From positions 558,001 through 622,000 of the forward strand of contig QANU01021212.1 of assembly GCA_003254905.1 (NCBI GenBank): a stretch of DNA of 64,000 nucleotides, given 5' to 3'. The DNA comes from Nissolia schottii (lineage: Eukaryota; Streptophyta; Magnoliopsida; Fabales; Fabaceae). Below, one piece after another: positions 11,765 through 23,499 of the stretch (position 1 is the first letter of the stretch; each line of letters begins with the position of its first letter). The translations under genes and the position numbers were made by a program. Under the pieces are notes generated by a model that searched no databases, was not told where the DNA came from, and was given only the letters and a program-made list of their open reading frames with translations.

Positions 11765-12850
11765 TGTCACGACCTAAATCTAAACGTGACCGCATGTAGG
11801 AACATTGTCTCTACAAAAGCTCGTAATTATGGCTAATCGTAATAAATTGTCAATTATGATAACAAATAATGACTACTAACTGATTTTTGAAATAACATAA
11901 TAATTAAATATGAATAACAATTATTAATAATCACTTAAAGGTTTATACTATATTTGAAATAACTACTAAACTGAAATATAAAATATAAATCTAATCGTTA
12001 ATCCAAGAATCCTTACCTATAACTATTTAGAGCATACTCTACTACATCATAACTAGGATTTTGAGATGACCTCATTACAAAGCAGAGCTCACCATTTGAT
12101 ACTGGAAGATTGCTATTGGAGAAGAGAGTACTCATTCACACAATCCTCATGACAATTTGAAACTATCAAACATGGAGCAAGTTGTCATATCAATGAATGG
12201 GTACCACAGTACCAAACATAACATATCATGGACTATATTGCAAGCAAGCATATAATGGCAATTAAATAATAAGGTGAATGAACAAGCATCTGAATGTCAT
12301 AAGGGTAACTGAGAATATTGTAACTGGTAACTGGTAACTGTAGTTGAATCTGTCCTCCTCCATCTGAGTGATCAAGGGAAACTGGTTCTTAACCTCAGTC
12401 AATGAGGGACTGATTTCTAATCTTGCTTCCTGAGGTGCATAAATGGGTAGGTTGAACCCATGTAATATGCTGAATAACTATGGGTATGTTGAACCAATGA
12501 GTAATAGGTCTTACCGAGTGCGTTGAACTTGTGTTAATGTCTACTACTTTTTGAGAGAATCCCCTACCCGAGGGAATATTGACTGTGGATGTTAAACCCG
12601 TGCCAACATAACATGTTTAATAATCACAATTATCTAATTGGTCAACACATGTATACAAACACTAGAAAGAAACACATGACATCATCATTCAAGGCGACGA
12701 GGGCCTAAAAGTGCTCACCAACTTAACCGCTGCAACAGTCACGACACAACTGCAACAATGACCTGAGTATAAGGGCCATCATGCTACTGATTACACACAC
12801 ACACACACATACAACTAGACTCATCATCCTAAATTTTTCACTATATCCAA
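11765..12850 (+). mobile_element. Possible truncated LTR fragment
   Basis: It starts TGTCACGACC, a common plant LTR end of the same style as the solo LTR at 8384. Inside are words shared in style with that LTR, such as tccaagaatcctt, tacctataacta and the repeated gttgaacc. I could not find the matching 3' end (expected ggtcgtgaca) or a target duplication. The call is weak and rests on the terminus and general layout. Confidence 0.3.
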
Positions 12851-14014
12851 ATCACTCATCCAAACATACTCTTAGGTATTCTTTTAACCAAACGAGTGAA
12901 TATCATGAAATATCAAATAAAAAAAATCGTAAAATGAAATTTTTTAGAGTATATTAATGAAAAAGATAAATGGCACTAAAAACATAAAAAATGATATTTA
13001 TACGTATAAAAATGTGTAAACATCTTATCACTCATTTTATAATATATTATGAAATTTATTATTTACTTAGTAAATTTCATAATATAGTGTGAGAAAGGTG
13101 AAAAAATATTTAATTTTTTTTATAAATACAAATACAATTGCTAAAAACATTACTTGGACAAAATCTGAGAAGCAGATTTTTTTTTTTTGGGTTAATTTTA
13201 TTTTCCTGAGAACGAGTTGGAGATTCTTTAGTGGTTCAGAAAGATGCCGACAATGCTAGTTTCATGGAAAGTTGACCATTCCGAAAACAAGGTACTGCGA
13301 AGGTTATTTAGAATATTGTAAGCTATGGGCAATGTACAGTGTATGCAAATATGCCCACTTGCCAAACACCTCTCTCTTCATTGGACAAATGTCTCCTTAT
13401 CAACTTGTTTACACTTTCCTGGGTCTTGCCTCCCATGGTCCGCATAAATATTATTATAATTATCATAATTTTATTTTTATTTTTTTTTTTGAATCTTAGC
13501 ATGCCATTTCCTTTAATTCTAATTAGTAATTACAGAAATAAATTATTTTAATTTGTCAACAAATAGATATTTTTGGAAAGCCATGCCCCCTACACCACAA
13601 AAAGAAGAAAAGAATGAAACATCAAAAGCAGCTGAAATCATGGAGTACACCCTGAAACGTGATATGCATGAACAGATTACAAATGATAATAAACAGTTAT
13701 CTTCTTCAATTAAAAAAAGAAAAAGAAAAAAAACCTTTTCTTGTTACAATTTCTTTTGGTGCCCCTAATTTCACCTTTTCTTTTTTTCTTTTTTTTTTTT
13801 GTCTAGTAATGTACAATTCACCTTTCCATGCAACTTGCAACCCGCAAGTTGCGACTACAACTACACCACCACCATCCTCCTACCTTCTTCTCTCTCCACC
13901 TCCCATTCATCATTTCACCTACAACAAAATTCCAAAATTCACAAAAACCAAATATCTAAGGAGACAAAAAAAAAAGGGAAAAAAAAAAAAGAAAGGAAAC
14001 TAATTAACGTAATG
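12851..14014. other. Intergenic downstream of the RAV gene, with hairpin repeat
   Basis: At 13043-13086 there are two perfect 16-bp inverted arms (tatattatgaaattta and its complement) around a 12-bp loop, probably a MITE core. 13540-14014 is A/T-run rich and on the minus strand should contain the 3' UTR of the RAV gene. Short open frames here show no domain. Confidence 0.4.
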
Positions 14015-15232
14015 TTACAAAGCTCCAATTATCTTCGGCTTCTTGCTGCATTCTAATGCAAACAGTTCCATCTCTTTCCTCTTCCCATTGCATCCCCCAC
14101 CAACACCAACACCAACCCCAACCCCTTCCGAACCGGGTAGTTTCAAAAGGTTGACCCCGAAAAGCCGAACCATCTGAACCGGCTCAACCACCGGTCCAAC
14201 CGGAATAAACAACCCAGCACCATTATTATTTTCATTCTCAATAACATTACTATTATTCTTCTTATCATCTTCGCTGACGACGACATGTACAACAACGCCG
14301 TCACTACTCATCCTGGCCTTAGAGTCAATGTAGAGCTGGCGGTCGGGTCCGGTCGAGCGGTAGAACTGGACCGCGTCGCCTGCCCGGAGGCTCTTCTCCT
14401 TGACGAACCGGCTCCAGCCTTTGGTGAGGACGTAGCTCTGGCTACTGTTCCAATAAGAGTAACGGAAACGCCACACTTTCCCTCCAACGTCCTCGAAATT
14501 CAAAAGCACTCCCTTCGCCGCCGAATCGCAACCGCTTCCCTTTAACGGAAAGTGCTTCTCCGCGTGCTGCTTCGGAATCACTAACCGATTCAGTTTCCCG
14601 ACGTCGCTTGGCGTAACCGTTTTCTCGAACAGCTGCTCACGCGCCTGTGAATCGCACGCGCCTGAAGAACCGAAGGAAATCGCCTCTGCTCCGCCTGCGA
14701 GAATTCGACGGTGCTTCTTTCCGCCGCACGCGCCGCGCTTGCTCTGCCGGAGCTCGTCGTGGTAGGTGTGCTTCCTCAGCATGTCGACGATCTCGGATTT
14801 GGAATGCGAGTTCAGGAAATCGGCCTCGCCGCCGTCGTCGGAGTCGTCGTCTCCGTCGCCGGAGAGGGTTTTGAAGTTGGTGACGGCGTCCTTGCCGCGG
14901 AACCTCACGGCGGCGATGTCGTACGCCCTGGCGGCCTCGTCCTCCTCGTTGAAGGTTCCGAGCCACACGCGCTGGTGCTTCTCGTAAATCTGCGCGCCCC
15001 AACGGCCATTCGGCTGCGGCACCACGCCCTTGTACTTCGACGACGGGAGCTTCCGGGACTCGGCCTCGCCGGCTCCGCCGTAGCTTCCGTCGGGGTCGGC
15101 GACGGAGCTGGCACCGCTGCCAACGCGGACGAGAGTGTTGGACGTCGGCGGGGATAGCTTCGCCGGCGAAAGGGTTATGGAGAGCGAGTCGCTGGTCGTA
15201 ACGGATTCATCTGTGGAACTAACTACTTCCAT
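14015..15232 (-). CDS. RAV/TEMPRANILLO-type AP2/ERF and B3 transcription factor
   Basis: This single-exon gene encodes 405 residues. The N-terminus is Ser/Thr rich. An AP2/ERF domain spans about 65-121 ([20 protein letters not shown] ... [19 protein letters not shown] ... [11 protein letters not shown]). An acidic linker follows (about 124-138), then [11 protein letters not shown] (151-161), a B3 domain at about 201-306 ([20 protein letters not shown] ... [20 protein letters not shown]), and the RLFGV repression motif at 356-360, followed by a short [10 protein letters not shown] tract and a basic KRKE patch. In Arabidopsis, RAV1 and TEM1/TEM2 bind bipartite CAACA/CACCTG sites in the nucleus and repress growth or flowering (including FT). 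The domains are seen; the repressor role is family knowledge. The start chosen is the first in-frame ATG after a CT-rich leader. Which member (RAV1-like or TEM1-like) cannot be settled here. Confidence 0.96.
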   Translation of the reverse strand: MEVVSSTDESVTTSDSLSITLSPAKLSPPTSNTLVRVGSGASSVADPDGSYGGAGEAESRKLPSSKYKGVVPQPNGRWGAQIYEKHQRVWLGTFNEEDEAARAYDIAAVRFRGKDAVTNFKTLSGDGDDDSDDGGEADFLNSHSKSEIVDMLRKHTYHDELRQSKRGACGGKKHRRILAGGAEAISFGSSGACDSQAREQLFEKTVTPSDVGKLNRLVIPKQHAEKHFPLKGSGCDSAAKGVLLNFEDVGGKVWRFRYSYWNSSQSYVLTKGWSRFVKEKSLRAGDAVQFYRSTGPDRQLYIDSKARMSSDGVVVHVVVSEDDKKNNSNVIENENNNGAGLFIPVGPVVEPVQMVRLFGVNLLKLPGSEGVGVGVGVGGGCNGKRKEMELFALECSKKPKIIGAL

Positions 15233-15299
15233 TATTTTTTTGTATAATTTGTGTTATTATTTTTTTTTTTNGGGGGGGGGGGAATGAGGATGTTAGAAG

Positions 15300-15311
15300 C
15301 TATAGCTTCAT
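15300..15311 (-). promoter_or_regulatory. Three-codon upstream ORF in the RAV leader
   Basis: Between the probable TATA box and the RAV start, the minus strand has ATGAAGCTATAG, a Met-Lys-Leu-stop reading frame about 70 nt before the main start. Such minimal uORFs can lower translation of the main frame. Whether it is in the transcript depends on the real start site. Confidence 0.4.
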
Positions 15312-15378
15312 GATTGAAGGAGGAGGAGAGAGAGTGTGTTTGGGATTGGGAGTAGCTTTGAGTTGTTTTGAGTGTGGG

Positions 15379-15393
15379 TATATATATATATAA
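15379..15393 (-). promoter_or_regulatory. Likely TATA box of the RAV gene
   Basis: On the minus strand CTTATATATATATATACCC lies about 150 bp above the start codon and is followed by CT/CA-rich sequence typical of a plant leader. A transcription start near 15350 would give a 5' UTR of about 120 nt. Confidence 0.55.
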
Positions 15394-15604
15394 GAGGAAA
15401 CTAGGAAGGTGCCGGTTATGTGTTGTTTTTATGGAAAGGAAAAATTGGAATCAGGTTTGGGATAAGTTAAGGATGATGGATGGGTGATTACTTGTAGAGA
15501 TTTAAATTTTTATCATTATTATTGTGAGAGGGTGTAGGGAATGACGTGGGCACAGGATTGTGGGTCAACTCATGAATTGGTGAGATGGAGGGAAGATTCA
15601 TGGA

Positions 15605-15622
15605 GAGAGAGAGAGAGAGAGA
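15605..15622. repeat. (GA)n microsatellite
   Basis: Uninterrupted GA dinucleotides about 370 bp above the RAV start codon. Confidence 0.85.
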
Positions 15623-16216
15623 GTTGGACCAACTATAATACCATGTGGGAAATTATAAGGGATAAGATATCATGAGATGGGTTAAGTTGTGTTATGACGT
15701 ATCTTCACTATTATTATTATATCAAGTTATTATTAGTGATAAGATCTTTAAAAGTGTGAACTTATTAAAATTTTTAATTTTAATGATAAATAAGAGGTGA
15801 ATGTCAAAGTATTTTATGCACAGTAGATGCAAATATTATTTCTTTAAATATATACGGAGATGAGATTTTCTTCCATACCCTGCATGGTATGGTATGAAGA
15901 TATTTTGTAATATTATTGACTGATGCTTATTTCAAAATATTATAATTAGAAGAAAAAAAATGTTATAAAATTTTACAAAGCTCATATTTTTGCATTAATC
16001 ACAGATATTTTCATGACAGAACTAAATTGTAAATATATAAAGAATCAAACAGAATCAATTATGAATATAAAACTATTTGTGTATATATAAAGATTATCCA
16101 GAATTTCTCGTGAGGAGAGAAGTCCATGCCCTCGTAGAAGCGTCATCATATATATGGCATGTATGTATGTGGGATGTGTATGTAAAGTGGGACCCACATG
16201 TTACCAACTTGATGGG

Positions 16217-16256
16217 ATTCACATGAGAGGAGAGGAGAGGAGAGGAGAGGAGAGGG
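16217..16256. repeat. (GGAGA)n pentanucleotide microsatellite
   Basis: About seven to eight copies of the 5-bp unit ggaga in a row, in the RAV upstream region. Confidence 0.85.
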
Positions 16257-17194
16257 GGTGGACCTGTGATATAGTGAAGTTCATCCCCCCCTGAGCCTTT
16301 GATGCTACTGCACAACCCTCAGCATGGTCTTCCCCTCTTGCTATCTCCATCTCCCTAATAATTTATTATAAAAATAATATAGCTCATCAGATCCTGCTGC
16401 TTGATCAAAACCTGCTCTATTATTTGTTGCTGCTTTTTATGAGGCCAGTCAGAATCCAGATTAGTATATTATATTAAATTGCCCAAAGCGGAAAAGGGGA
16501 GCTGTGATTTATGAGTAATATTTATTATATCACTTTTGTGCTACATTCTTTTTTATCACCCGCATCATCTTCTTCAAGGTAATTTTATTTGAGTATTGTG
16601 AATAATTTATTCTTTAAATATTAGTTAAAAAACAAAATTTTAAAATGTACTTTTAATAATATCTAAAGAATACCTAGATATGTATATTTTTTCAAATGAG
16701 GATGCCAATAAATAAATTACTAAATAGATAAATATATGAGGCAAGTAACATTTTTCTTGATTTAATGCTTCCCATGTAAATGTTTTAAGTTTGGATAGAC
16801 ATTGAAGACAGTCAGATACAGCTTATATAGCTATCATGCAACAACAATTTCTTACTCTGCTTTTTTTCCCAACTTGGCAAATCTGAATCTCACCCGTCCT
16901 TTCCGGTTTGATTTTGTCTTATTGGCCAGGTTCAACATAAGTAATTTCACCACAATTTTTCTAAGAAAAAAGTAGATAACAAATAAATCCATTACTTTAT
17001 TGCATAATTTTGTAGTAATATCATAAAATATTTGAACAAATGATTATTTTTTTTATTTATTAAAATTAGGTTTTCAAAACTACACAAAGACGTTTACAAT
17101 CTCTCGTTTAATTTACTTCTCCAATAACATTAATTTTGAGTATATGTTTAGTCTTCGAAGTTTTTAATGTGTTTCCAGTTACTAAAATTAAGAA

Positions 17195-17267
17195 ATTATG
17201 ATTATTGCTTAAAATCTTAAAGGTGATTCAATTTAGTTGTAGTGTAATATTTGTATGGAATAAGTTG

Positions 17268-17304
<37 letters not shown>

Positions 17305-17348
17305 TGAATCACCTTTTATAATTTTGACTAAACTATCAAGCAATAGTA
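17195..17348. repeat. Inverted-repeat element around a TA microsatellite
   Basis: Arms aaaggtgattcaa (about 17219) and ttgaatcacctttt (about 17304) are inverted, with wider partial pairing out to attgcttaa and caagcaat. The centre is a (TA)n run at 17270-17300. It is MITE-like, and the nearby viral insertion starts only about 85 bp further on. Confidence 0.45.
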
Positions 17349-17761
17349 TTTTGATGAATTATTTGTGATTTATTAGCTTTTATTTATATTTTAGAGATGA
17401 ATATTAATACGTTGTTAATGAAAAAATTCACTGGGAGTCTGTCTACTATAAAAATATAATATTTATTTTTACAATGTAAGATCTTCGGCATAACCCAAAG
17501 CATATTTTTCAAGTCACAGATAATCATAAAGATTATAGTTCTCTAATAAACAGGATCGAACAGCATGGATCTTTAATCAAACATATTTCTAATGTACAGG
17601 ATCCTCAGCTAAGAGGCAAGTACAAAGCATACTATATGTTTATAATGTCCATTATCTCCTTACTTCTCGTCCTCTAAGAGAGCATGGGTTGATATAAAGA
17701 ATCGGGTTTTTAAGAAGAAGAGAGTATTTAGAAAGCCATAGATTTAAGAGGAACAAATGAT

Positions 17762-17816
17762 TTTATTTCTTCAGATTTCTTGATGCCTTACAAGAGTGAG
17801 GAGACCTCAATTTATA
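17762..17816 (-). promoter_or_regulatory. Pararetrovirus promoter TATA box and poly(A) signal
   Basis: On the sense strand TATAAATT lies at 17809-17816, in the context CTTCTATAAATTGAGG, downstream of the last viral frame. AATAAA lies at 17762-17767, about 45 nt later. A pregenomic promoter closely followed by a poly(A) signal at the end of the genome is the usual caulimovirid arrangement. Confidence 0.5.
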
Positions 17817-17960
17817 GAAGGAGACTTCCATAAACAGACAAGCTACGAAGATAAGTTCTGATATAGTTCTTAAACACACGCCATATACGTATTTCATAGA
17901 AGGACAAATATTATTTATTTTATAGACAACTTTTCTAAAGTAACTTTTATAAAGTAGTCC

Positions 17961-18943
17961 TTAGTATCTAAAGTAGTGATATACGAGTTCATGACTAGGA
18001 GAGAGATTTTGATATTCTAAATACTCCTCCTTGTCTTCTACTTCTTTCAGTTTTTCCTTTTCATAATTTTCAAGTAATTGGTCTAGTCTTCTCTCTTTAT
18101 ACTCAGACCATGGCAACCCTTTAGAATTTTGCATGACTTCATCAAGTTTATCTAGTTCATCCGTTTTTTCCAATTCTTCAACTGACTTGAAATCATTTGT
18201 TCCATATTCTCCCAATGGATCCCATTCTGGAACACATATAATATCTAACGGTTTTAGTTTGCCACAAATGGAACTAATTTGAGGGTATTTAATGTCAAAC
18301 CCATTTATTTGATGCAAATGGAAGATAAACTCCTCATTGTAGAATGATGGAGTGGCATCTTTCATAAAGCATTTGAAGAAATAAGTTCCACGGTTTCTGG
18401 CTTGATTTTGTGTCCAGAGCATCTTGGTTTAAGGATGCTAGAAATATGGTCGATGAAGAACATATACAGAAACCAATTCTCAGGTTTGTTCATAATCCAT
18501 TTTCCATATGTTGGACCTGGATAATTTTTGTTCAAGGTCTCTCCTCTAAGTATAAATGGGCTGGTACCATTTTAGAGTATTCCATAATAGGGTGCCCTTG
18601 TTCTCTAATTCATCTTCTAAAAAGGTTTTCATTTGGACTGTTGGAATTTGGAAACATGGTAGGATAGGTATATATCATTGTGACATACCATAAAAACCAT
18701 CTATCAGATTTCAAGAATGGCTTTCCCATTAGAACTGAAAACACATTCAGATAAGGGGGCTACAGGATTAAACCAATGTTGAATAGGTTCAATCTTATTT
18801 TCTTGGAGAGAAATGGCTAAGTAACGGAACATCTGGGTGACAACAAACTCTTTTAAGTAAGCTGGAGTTAGAGTCAGGATGGTGTTAAGCTTAGGAGGAA
18901 AAATTGGGTTTGGTGGAGTGGAGCTTGAAGCTCCTATGTTCAT
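17961..18943 (-). pseudogene. Pararetrovirus C-terminal region after RNase H
   Basis: Two open pieces, 18704-18943 and 17961-18422, follow RNase H. The second (153 codons) starts MLWTQNQARNRGTYFFKCFM, then becomes strongly acidic and Lys/Glu rich with predicted helix (KEKLKEVEDKEEYLEY). I do not know its function; its place at the end of the viral frame before the promoter suggests a C-terminal extension of the polyprotein. Confidence 0.5.
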
Positions 18944-18959
18944 TAAGATTAGAGGATAA

Positions 18960-19500
18960 GAATGGGTAGAAGAATGGATAGTGATTGGCTTGGCTATTCT
19001 GGAGAGATAGTTTGGAATAAGATTTTGGGTTCTTTTAATATGCTTTACATAAAGTCATATTGAGAGAACCATTCTTTCAGTCTGAGAATTTGTGGGTTTG
19101 GAGGCACTTTGTTTTTTAATTCTAGGATCCTCAGAAATGATGAGTTATCTAATTAGAGTTCAAAGTGATATCCTCTTAGATGAAAGTCAAATTTTTGGAT
19201 CTCATATTTTACTACTAATGTTTGTTTGAAGGTGGTGTAGTAGTGAAGCTCTGCTGGTTTGAACTGCCCACTTGCATGACCACAATAGTATTTTTGTCCT
19301 TCTAATTCTTTTATCAAGATAGCTCCCTAGTAATGCTCACTGACATCTGTCTGAAGAGGGATGGTAGATTCTTAGAAGCTTGTTTTAAGAATTTAACTGC
19401 TTCTGTTTGTTCTGGTCCCTATAGAGGAGGATTCTTTTTCAACAATTTTGACAACATAGATGTATGTCTAGAGATTTGTGGAATGAAATCTCTAACATAG
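18960..19500 (-). pseudogene. Pararetrovirus RNase H remnant
   Basis: The minus strand reads PLQTDVSEHY, a stop (19327-19329), GAILIKELEGQKYYCGHASG and later HYYTTFKQTLVVKYEIQKFD. The TDxS and following AILI strand are the first catalytic boxes of RNase H. It continues directly from the reverse transcriptase. Confidence 0.65.
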
Positions 19501-19699
19501 TTAAGTATTCCCAGGAATTGTTGTATTTATTTGGTAGTCATTTTTTCATCAAGGAACTTTGGGAGTTCTTCATCCATGTGAGGTTAAGGAACATATTTTC
19601 CATGGGAAAATGCATTTCCAGGAAATCAACTTATTTGGTTCCAATTTGAGACTTCCTTGAAGAAAGCACTACTCCATGCTGATTGTAAAGGTTGTAGAA

Positions 19700-20331
19700 T
19701 TGGTTCATGAGTTTTTTATGGCTTTCTTCATTAGGTGAAAACAAGAGAATATCATTTATGTAGATTAGGGCACTGTTGATGAGTGATTCAAAAATTCTGG
19801 TCATGGCCTTTGGAAGACAGAAGGCGCCACCTTAAGGTCAAATGGTAAAACAGCCCATTAGTAATGGGCATTTGGGATGTAGAAGGTTGTTTTTGGCCTA
19901 TCTTTGGGCTCAAGGCCCAATTGCCAAAACCTGGACTTGAGGTCAAACTTTGAGAAAATGTAGACATTTTTTATGTAGGTGTACAAGGAGTAAATGTTTG
20001 GAAGAGGAAACTTATCATCTTTTAGGAATTGGTTTAGAGGCTTGTAATCAATGACAAGTCTTTTCTTTCCCCGAACTTGTTCAAACCTTTTATTCACATA
20101 AAAGGCTTGATAGACCCAATATGATTTGGTAGGCTCAATGAGCCCTTACCTCAAAAGTTGTTGGCACTCTTCGAACGTGGCATTTCGGTCTGAAGGAAAC
20201 ATTCCTGGATGGGTGGCCTTTGTAGGATTAATATCTTCATTCATATTCAGAGGCAATTCCACAAAGAATTTTTCATTCTTCCACAGAAGTTTTGGATGAG
20301 ATTTCTTCGTATCCAGGAGGAACTTCTGCAA
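19700..20331 (-). pseudogene. Pararetrovirus reverse transcriptase remnant
   Basis: Clear polymerase motifs are present: GKKRLVIDYKPLNQFLKDD, FSKFDLKSRFWQLGLEPKDR and PKTTFYIPNAHY (19858-20097), preceded by an upstream piece at 20146-20331. The catalytic box at 19751-19762 reads YIND, so the first essential Asp is Asn. With the surrounding stops, this means no polymerase activity. The IPNAHY wording and lack of integrase separate it from Ty3/gypsy elements. Confidence 0.88.
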
Positions 20332-20499
20332 GTAAGAACAATGTGGGAATTAGAGTAAAGGGCTTGTAGTTTCTTCTGAATTTTAATCCATGCAGAAAAA
20401 TTTGAATTTTCTAGTTTTAAGTCAGAGCATCCATTCTGACTAAAATATCTTTGCCTAGGAGATCTTTCCCAATAACCCTGAACCAAATGATACAATCTG

Positions 20500-20700
20500 T
20501 GAAAAACTTTATATTAATCCGATTCTTTGTAATCAGATCATTTTAAATCTTTTCTCACTTGCACTTATCGGGACATTTGTCTTTTGTTCCCAAGCCCCAG
20601 TAGGTAGGACAACATGATTCATTTCTTTATGACTCCAGTGTCTGTGAAGGCTATGGCCTTGACTGGAACATGATATTGAGATGGAAGTATGTGGACTTCC
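20500..20700 (-). pseudogene. Pararetrovirus aspartic protease remnant
   Basis: VPVKAIAFTDTGVIKK is read at about 20624-20670, giving the D-T-G catalytic triplet with the next residue V instead of the usual A. It follows an acidic spacer rich in Glu and Gln and precedes the reverse transcriptase. The enzyme would cut the viral polyprotein. Stops follow soon after. Confidence 0.6.
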
Positions 20701-20974
20701 ACATTAGGAGGTTGAGGGGCAAGTACAACTTGGTTGGCCTCATCTTCTTCAGCTTCTTCTTCTTCTTGTTGTTGGACCAAAACAGGGAAATCATTATCTT
20801 CTTCATCAGATGTATCTAATTCTTTATTGGATTCTAGGTTGGAGTAATCAATGCTAAAGGCAATATGAGTGTCTGTTTCTTCTTGTTCCTAATACCAGGA
20901 CTCTACATCTTCATTTTCTTTGAGATTAAGAGTTTTGATAAGGCGAATCACCTTATCTTTCTTGTTGGGACATT

Positions 20975-21040
20975 GCTTAGAAAAATGTCATTGCTTTCCA
21001 TAGATGAATCATTTCCTGGTATTCTTTCCTCTGAACTGTT
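20975..21040 (-). pseudogene. Broken CCHC zinc knuckle of the coat protein
   Basis: The minus strand reads WFIYGKQ, stop, HFSKQCPNKKDK. Only the His and last Cys of the expected C-x2-C-x4-H-x4-C remain; both leading cysteines are replaced and a stop lies between. It sits directly downstream of the coat core, where nucleic-acid binding would be. Confidence 0.6.
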
Positions 21041-21328
21041 TTTTCTTGAAGAATTTTATATTTTTCTTTCTTTTTGTGAAATCCTTATTTTTTTCCTTTT
21101 GAGGAAAGACTTGGGTTCGCAATTACAATCTCTGTCTTTGCATTTAATTTCCAGATAGTTCTTTTTGCAAGCTTTGGAGTATTTCTATCGGTTTCGGAGG
21201 AAACATTCAAACATTCTTTGTTGGCTGCAGACCTTGTCAAGGGCAACATTTCAGATCTGTTGGATTTCTCCCAAAGTCATATTGATGATATATTTTTGTT
21301 GGACGAATATCATTTTGTGCATTTCTTC

Positions 21329-22183
21329 TTAAAACTCTTCAGGCATAGACCTGACATAAGTGTTTTTCAAACTGGGGTCATTGTAGCCATTTGACTGATT
21401 GAACCTTTGTGACATTCTCTGGTAATAGCTTTCAATGTCCTGGCGTATGAGGGAGCAGCATCTCATGTCGAAGTATTCTTTTCTGAGTTCTTGTAGAGAT
21501 AGAGTGCTATCTCCGATACTCATGGTGGAGTACCATGATAACTTCATCAATGGTGTTTAATCTGTGAAATTGGTCTTGTTTAATCTGTGAAACTGCTCCA
21601 AGACTGTTATACCATTCTTTGAGTACCTTAGTCATGTGTGCACAAAATTCTTCAATGACTCTATATTGATCAACATCAGGGAAGACCATCTTTGCATCCA
21701 TCCAGGTATTGAAGTCAAGCAGTCTCTTCCTCCACTGTGATGGAGGTATATTGTCAATTGTGAACAATTGTGTTCCTGAGGGTGGAGGAGTGATAATTTC
21801 TTGTGAATTCAGGGTACTCTTTGTTCTTCTCTTTTAGTGTCTATTGATGTGACCATCAGTATTCGTGAAATATCAGCATATTCTTCTTCACTTTGAGTTT
21901 CTTCTTCTGAAGACATGGTTGAGATAATCATAGCCTCTGTTTCTAGGGGAGAGGTGCTTGAGAATTCTATCAACGTTTTCTTGGTTGATGGCTCTGCTTC
22001 CTTTTCAGCTACATTTGAAGGTCCTACAACCTCCTTTCTTCTTTGGCTATCTTTTTGCCTTAATTCTCCGAAGAATGTTATTTTTTGTGGTTTTGCATGA
22101 GGAAGTAGAAGAGGGGGTGGTTCATATGAATGTGTGGGTTTAGTTCCTGGAAAAGACTCTGGAGTAGGTGTGGAATAGGGCAT
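21329..22183 (-). pseudogene. Pararetrovirus coat protein region remnant
   Basis: An acidic, Ser/Glu-rich stretch (21809-22183) leads into the capsid core at 21329-21767 (begins MFTIDNIPPSQWRKRLLDF; later FCAHMTKVLKEWYNSLG, and in another frame YYQRMSQRFNQSNGYND). The core is split between two frames near 21510-21550. Caulimovirid coat proteins encapsidate the DNA genome. Confidence 0.65.
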
Positions 22184-22381
22184 TTCTTCCCTTACTATTT
22201 TTGGTTGGAGGTTTTCAATATGTTTTTGGAGTTCTTCAAACTAATGGTGTAACCTCTATAACTCTCTTTCTTTCTAATCAAACACCTTGTCATAAACGCT
22301 ATTTCCTGGAAGTTTTCTAACTTCCACTTCAAGGATCTCAATCCTGGATTTGGTTTCTTTATAACACTTTTGCATCTTTTT

Positions 22382-23466
22382 TTATAACACTTTGATCTTT
22401 TGATCTACTGCTTTTGTGAAGTGCTTTAACTTGTTATCAATCTTTTGCAATAGGTTATTTTGAGCCAGAGAGTTTTCAGTTTGCCAGTCCAATACTTCCT
22501 CAGCCTGAGAGACTGCTTTAAGCTTTTCGTCAGGTTGAACCTCTATCTGTTGGATGAAAGGTTTGGTTTGAATTTTGGTAACAGGGTTACTTTTTCTTTC
22601 AAGTGAGGGAAATTGGGTATCATATGAAGAAGAGGCTGTGAAAAATATCATGCATGGTATTTCTATGGGTTGGATGGTTTGAATCTGGGTTTTGCAGAGA
22701 AGGAGTTTGAGACATTTGAAGATGGTGAAGGTCAAGTTATTAAATCTGAGTCATTTGGAGGAGGAGGATATTTTTCTTTCCTCAGAATTCTGAGAGCCTC
22801 TTTGTACGAAGGTAAGGGTTCCTCCTTTTTCCTTATCCCGATCTAAGGACCATGTTCTAGTTTTGGTCTCCTAGAAAGAGATAAAGGCCTGCACGACTTT
22901 CTTGATCTCCTTTGTGTCCTAGATATTCTCCATCCTAATTCTTCTTCTTCATCGCTTCCTTCTTCTCCGCAGCTACAATCTGAGTCAAACATTTTGGGTG
23001 CCACGTCCCAAGGAAAATAACCATTCATTTTGTCTGAGTAAATAAGTGGCCCATCATTGTTCACAGCATGGATTAGTATGTTTGTCTCAGCTTCTCCAAG
23101 GGTAATCATCATGGTATGGAAAACAGGTTGATTATTTCCATGTGATGATAACTCTCCTTTGGGTTTGAAGATTGATTTTACAACATCATCTACAGATTTC
23201 CTAAAAGAGAATTCTGTTGAGATGATTGACTTGTGGCTTTGTTTATGGTTTTCATATCCTGTTATCCACTCTAGGGGTGTGAGTTTTTGTAGTTCTTCTT
23301 TTGGCAATTGCTTGGGAGCTTGGATAATGGATGGAATTTGGTCTGCAGTATTGGCGATTACCATCATCGTGTGCTCATCATATTGTTTTTTAGAAGGAAG
23401 ATGAAAGCAGTGATCTTGCAACCTGTAGATGAGCTGATGGGAAAGTGATGCTGATAGTGCTAGCAT
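22382..23466 (-). pseudogene. Pararetrovirus polyprotein segment after the movement domain
   Basis: Two open segments (22843-23466 and 22382-22735) sit between the movement and coat domains. The first is mostly hydrophilic and ends in an acidic and Arg-rich tail (DSDCSCGEEGSDEEEE, then SRTQRRSRKSC). The second has a charged, coiled-coil-like helix near its end (NLLQKIDNKLKHFTKAV). I recognise no domain; function is not assigned. Confidence 0.5.
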
Positions 23467-23499
23467 ATCTTACTCTGCTCCAGTTATCTGGACCTAGAC

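Larger units (their letters stand above)
15394..17190. other. Upstream region of RAV gene and intergenic DNA
   Basis: This holds the distal promoter of the RAV gene. It has a (GA)n run at 15605-15622 and a GGAGA pentamer array at about 16217-16256. GA runs can act as GAGA-type elements in plants, but no such role is shown here. No other gene is seen. Confidence 0.4.

Noticed and set aside
14637..15157. Several Arg-rich open frames of 72-148 codons on both strands
   Set aside because: All are off-frame or antisense shadows of the GC-rich RAV coding sequence.
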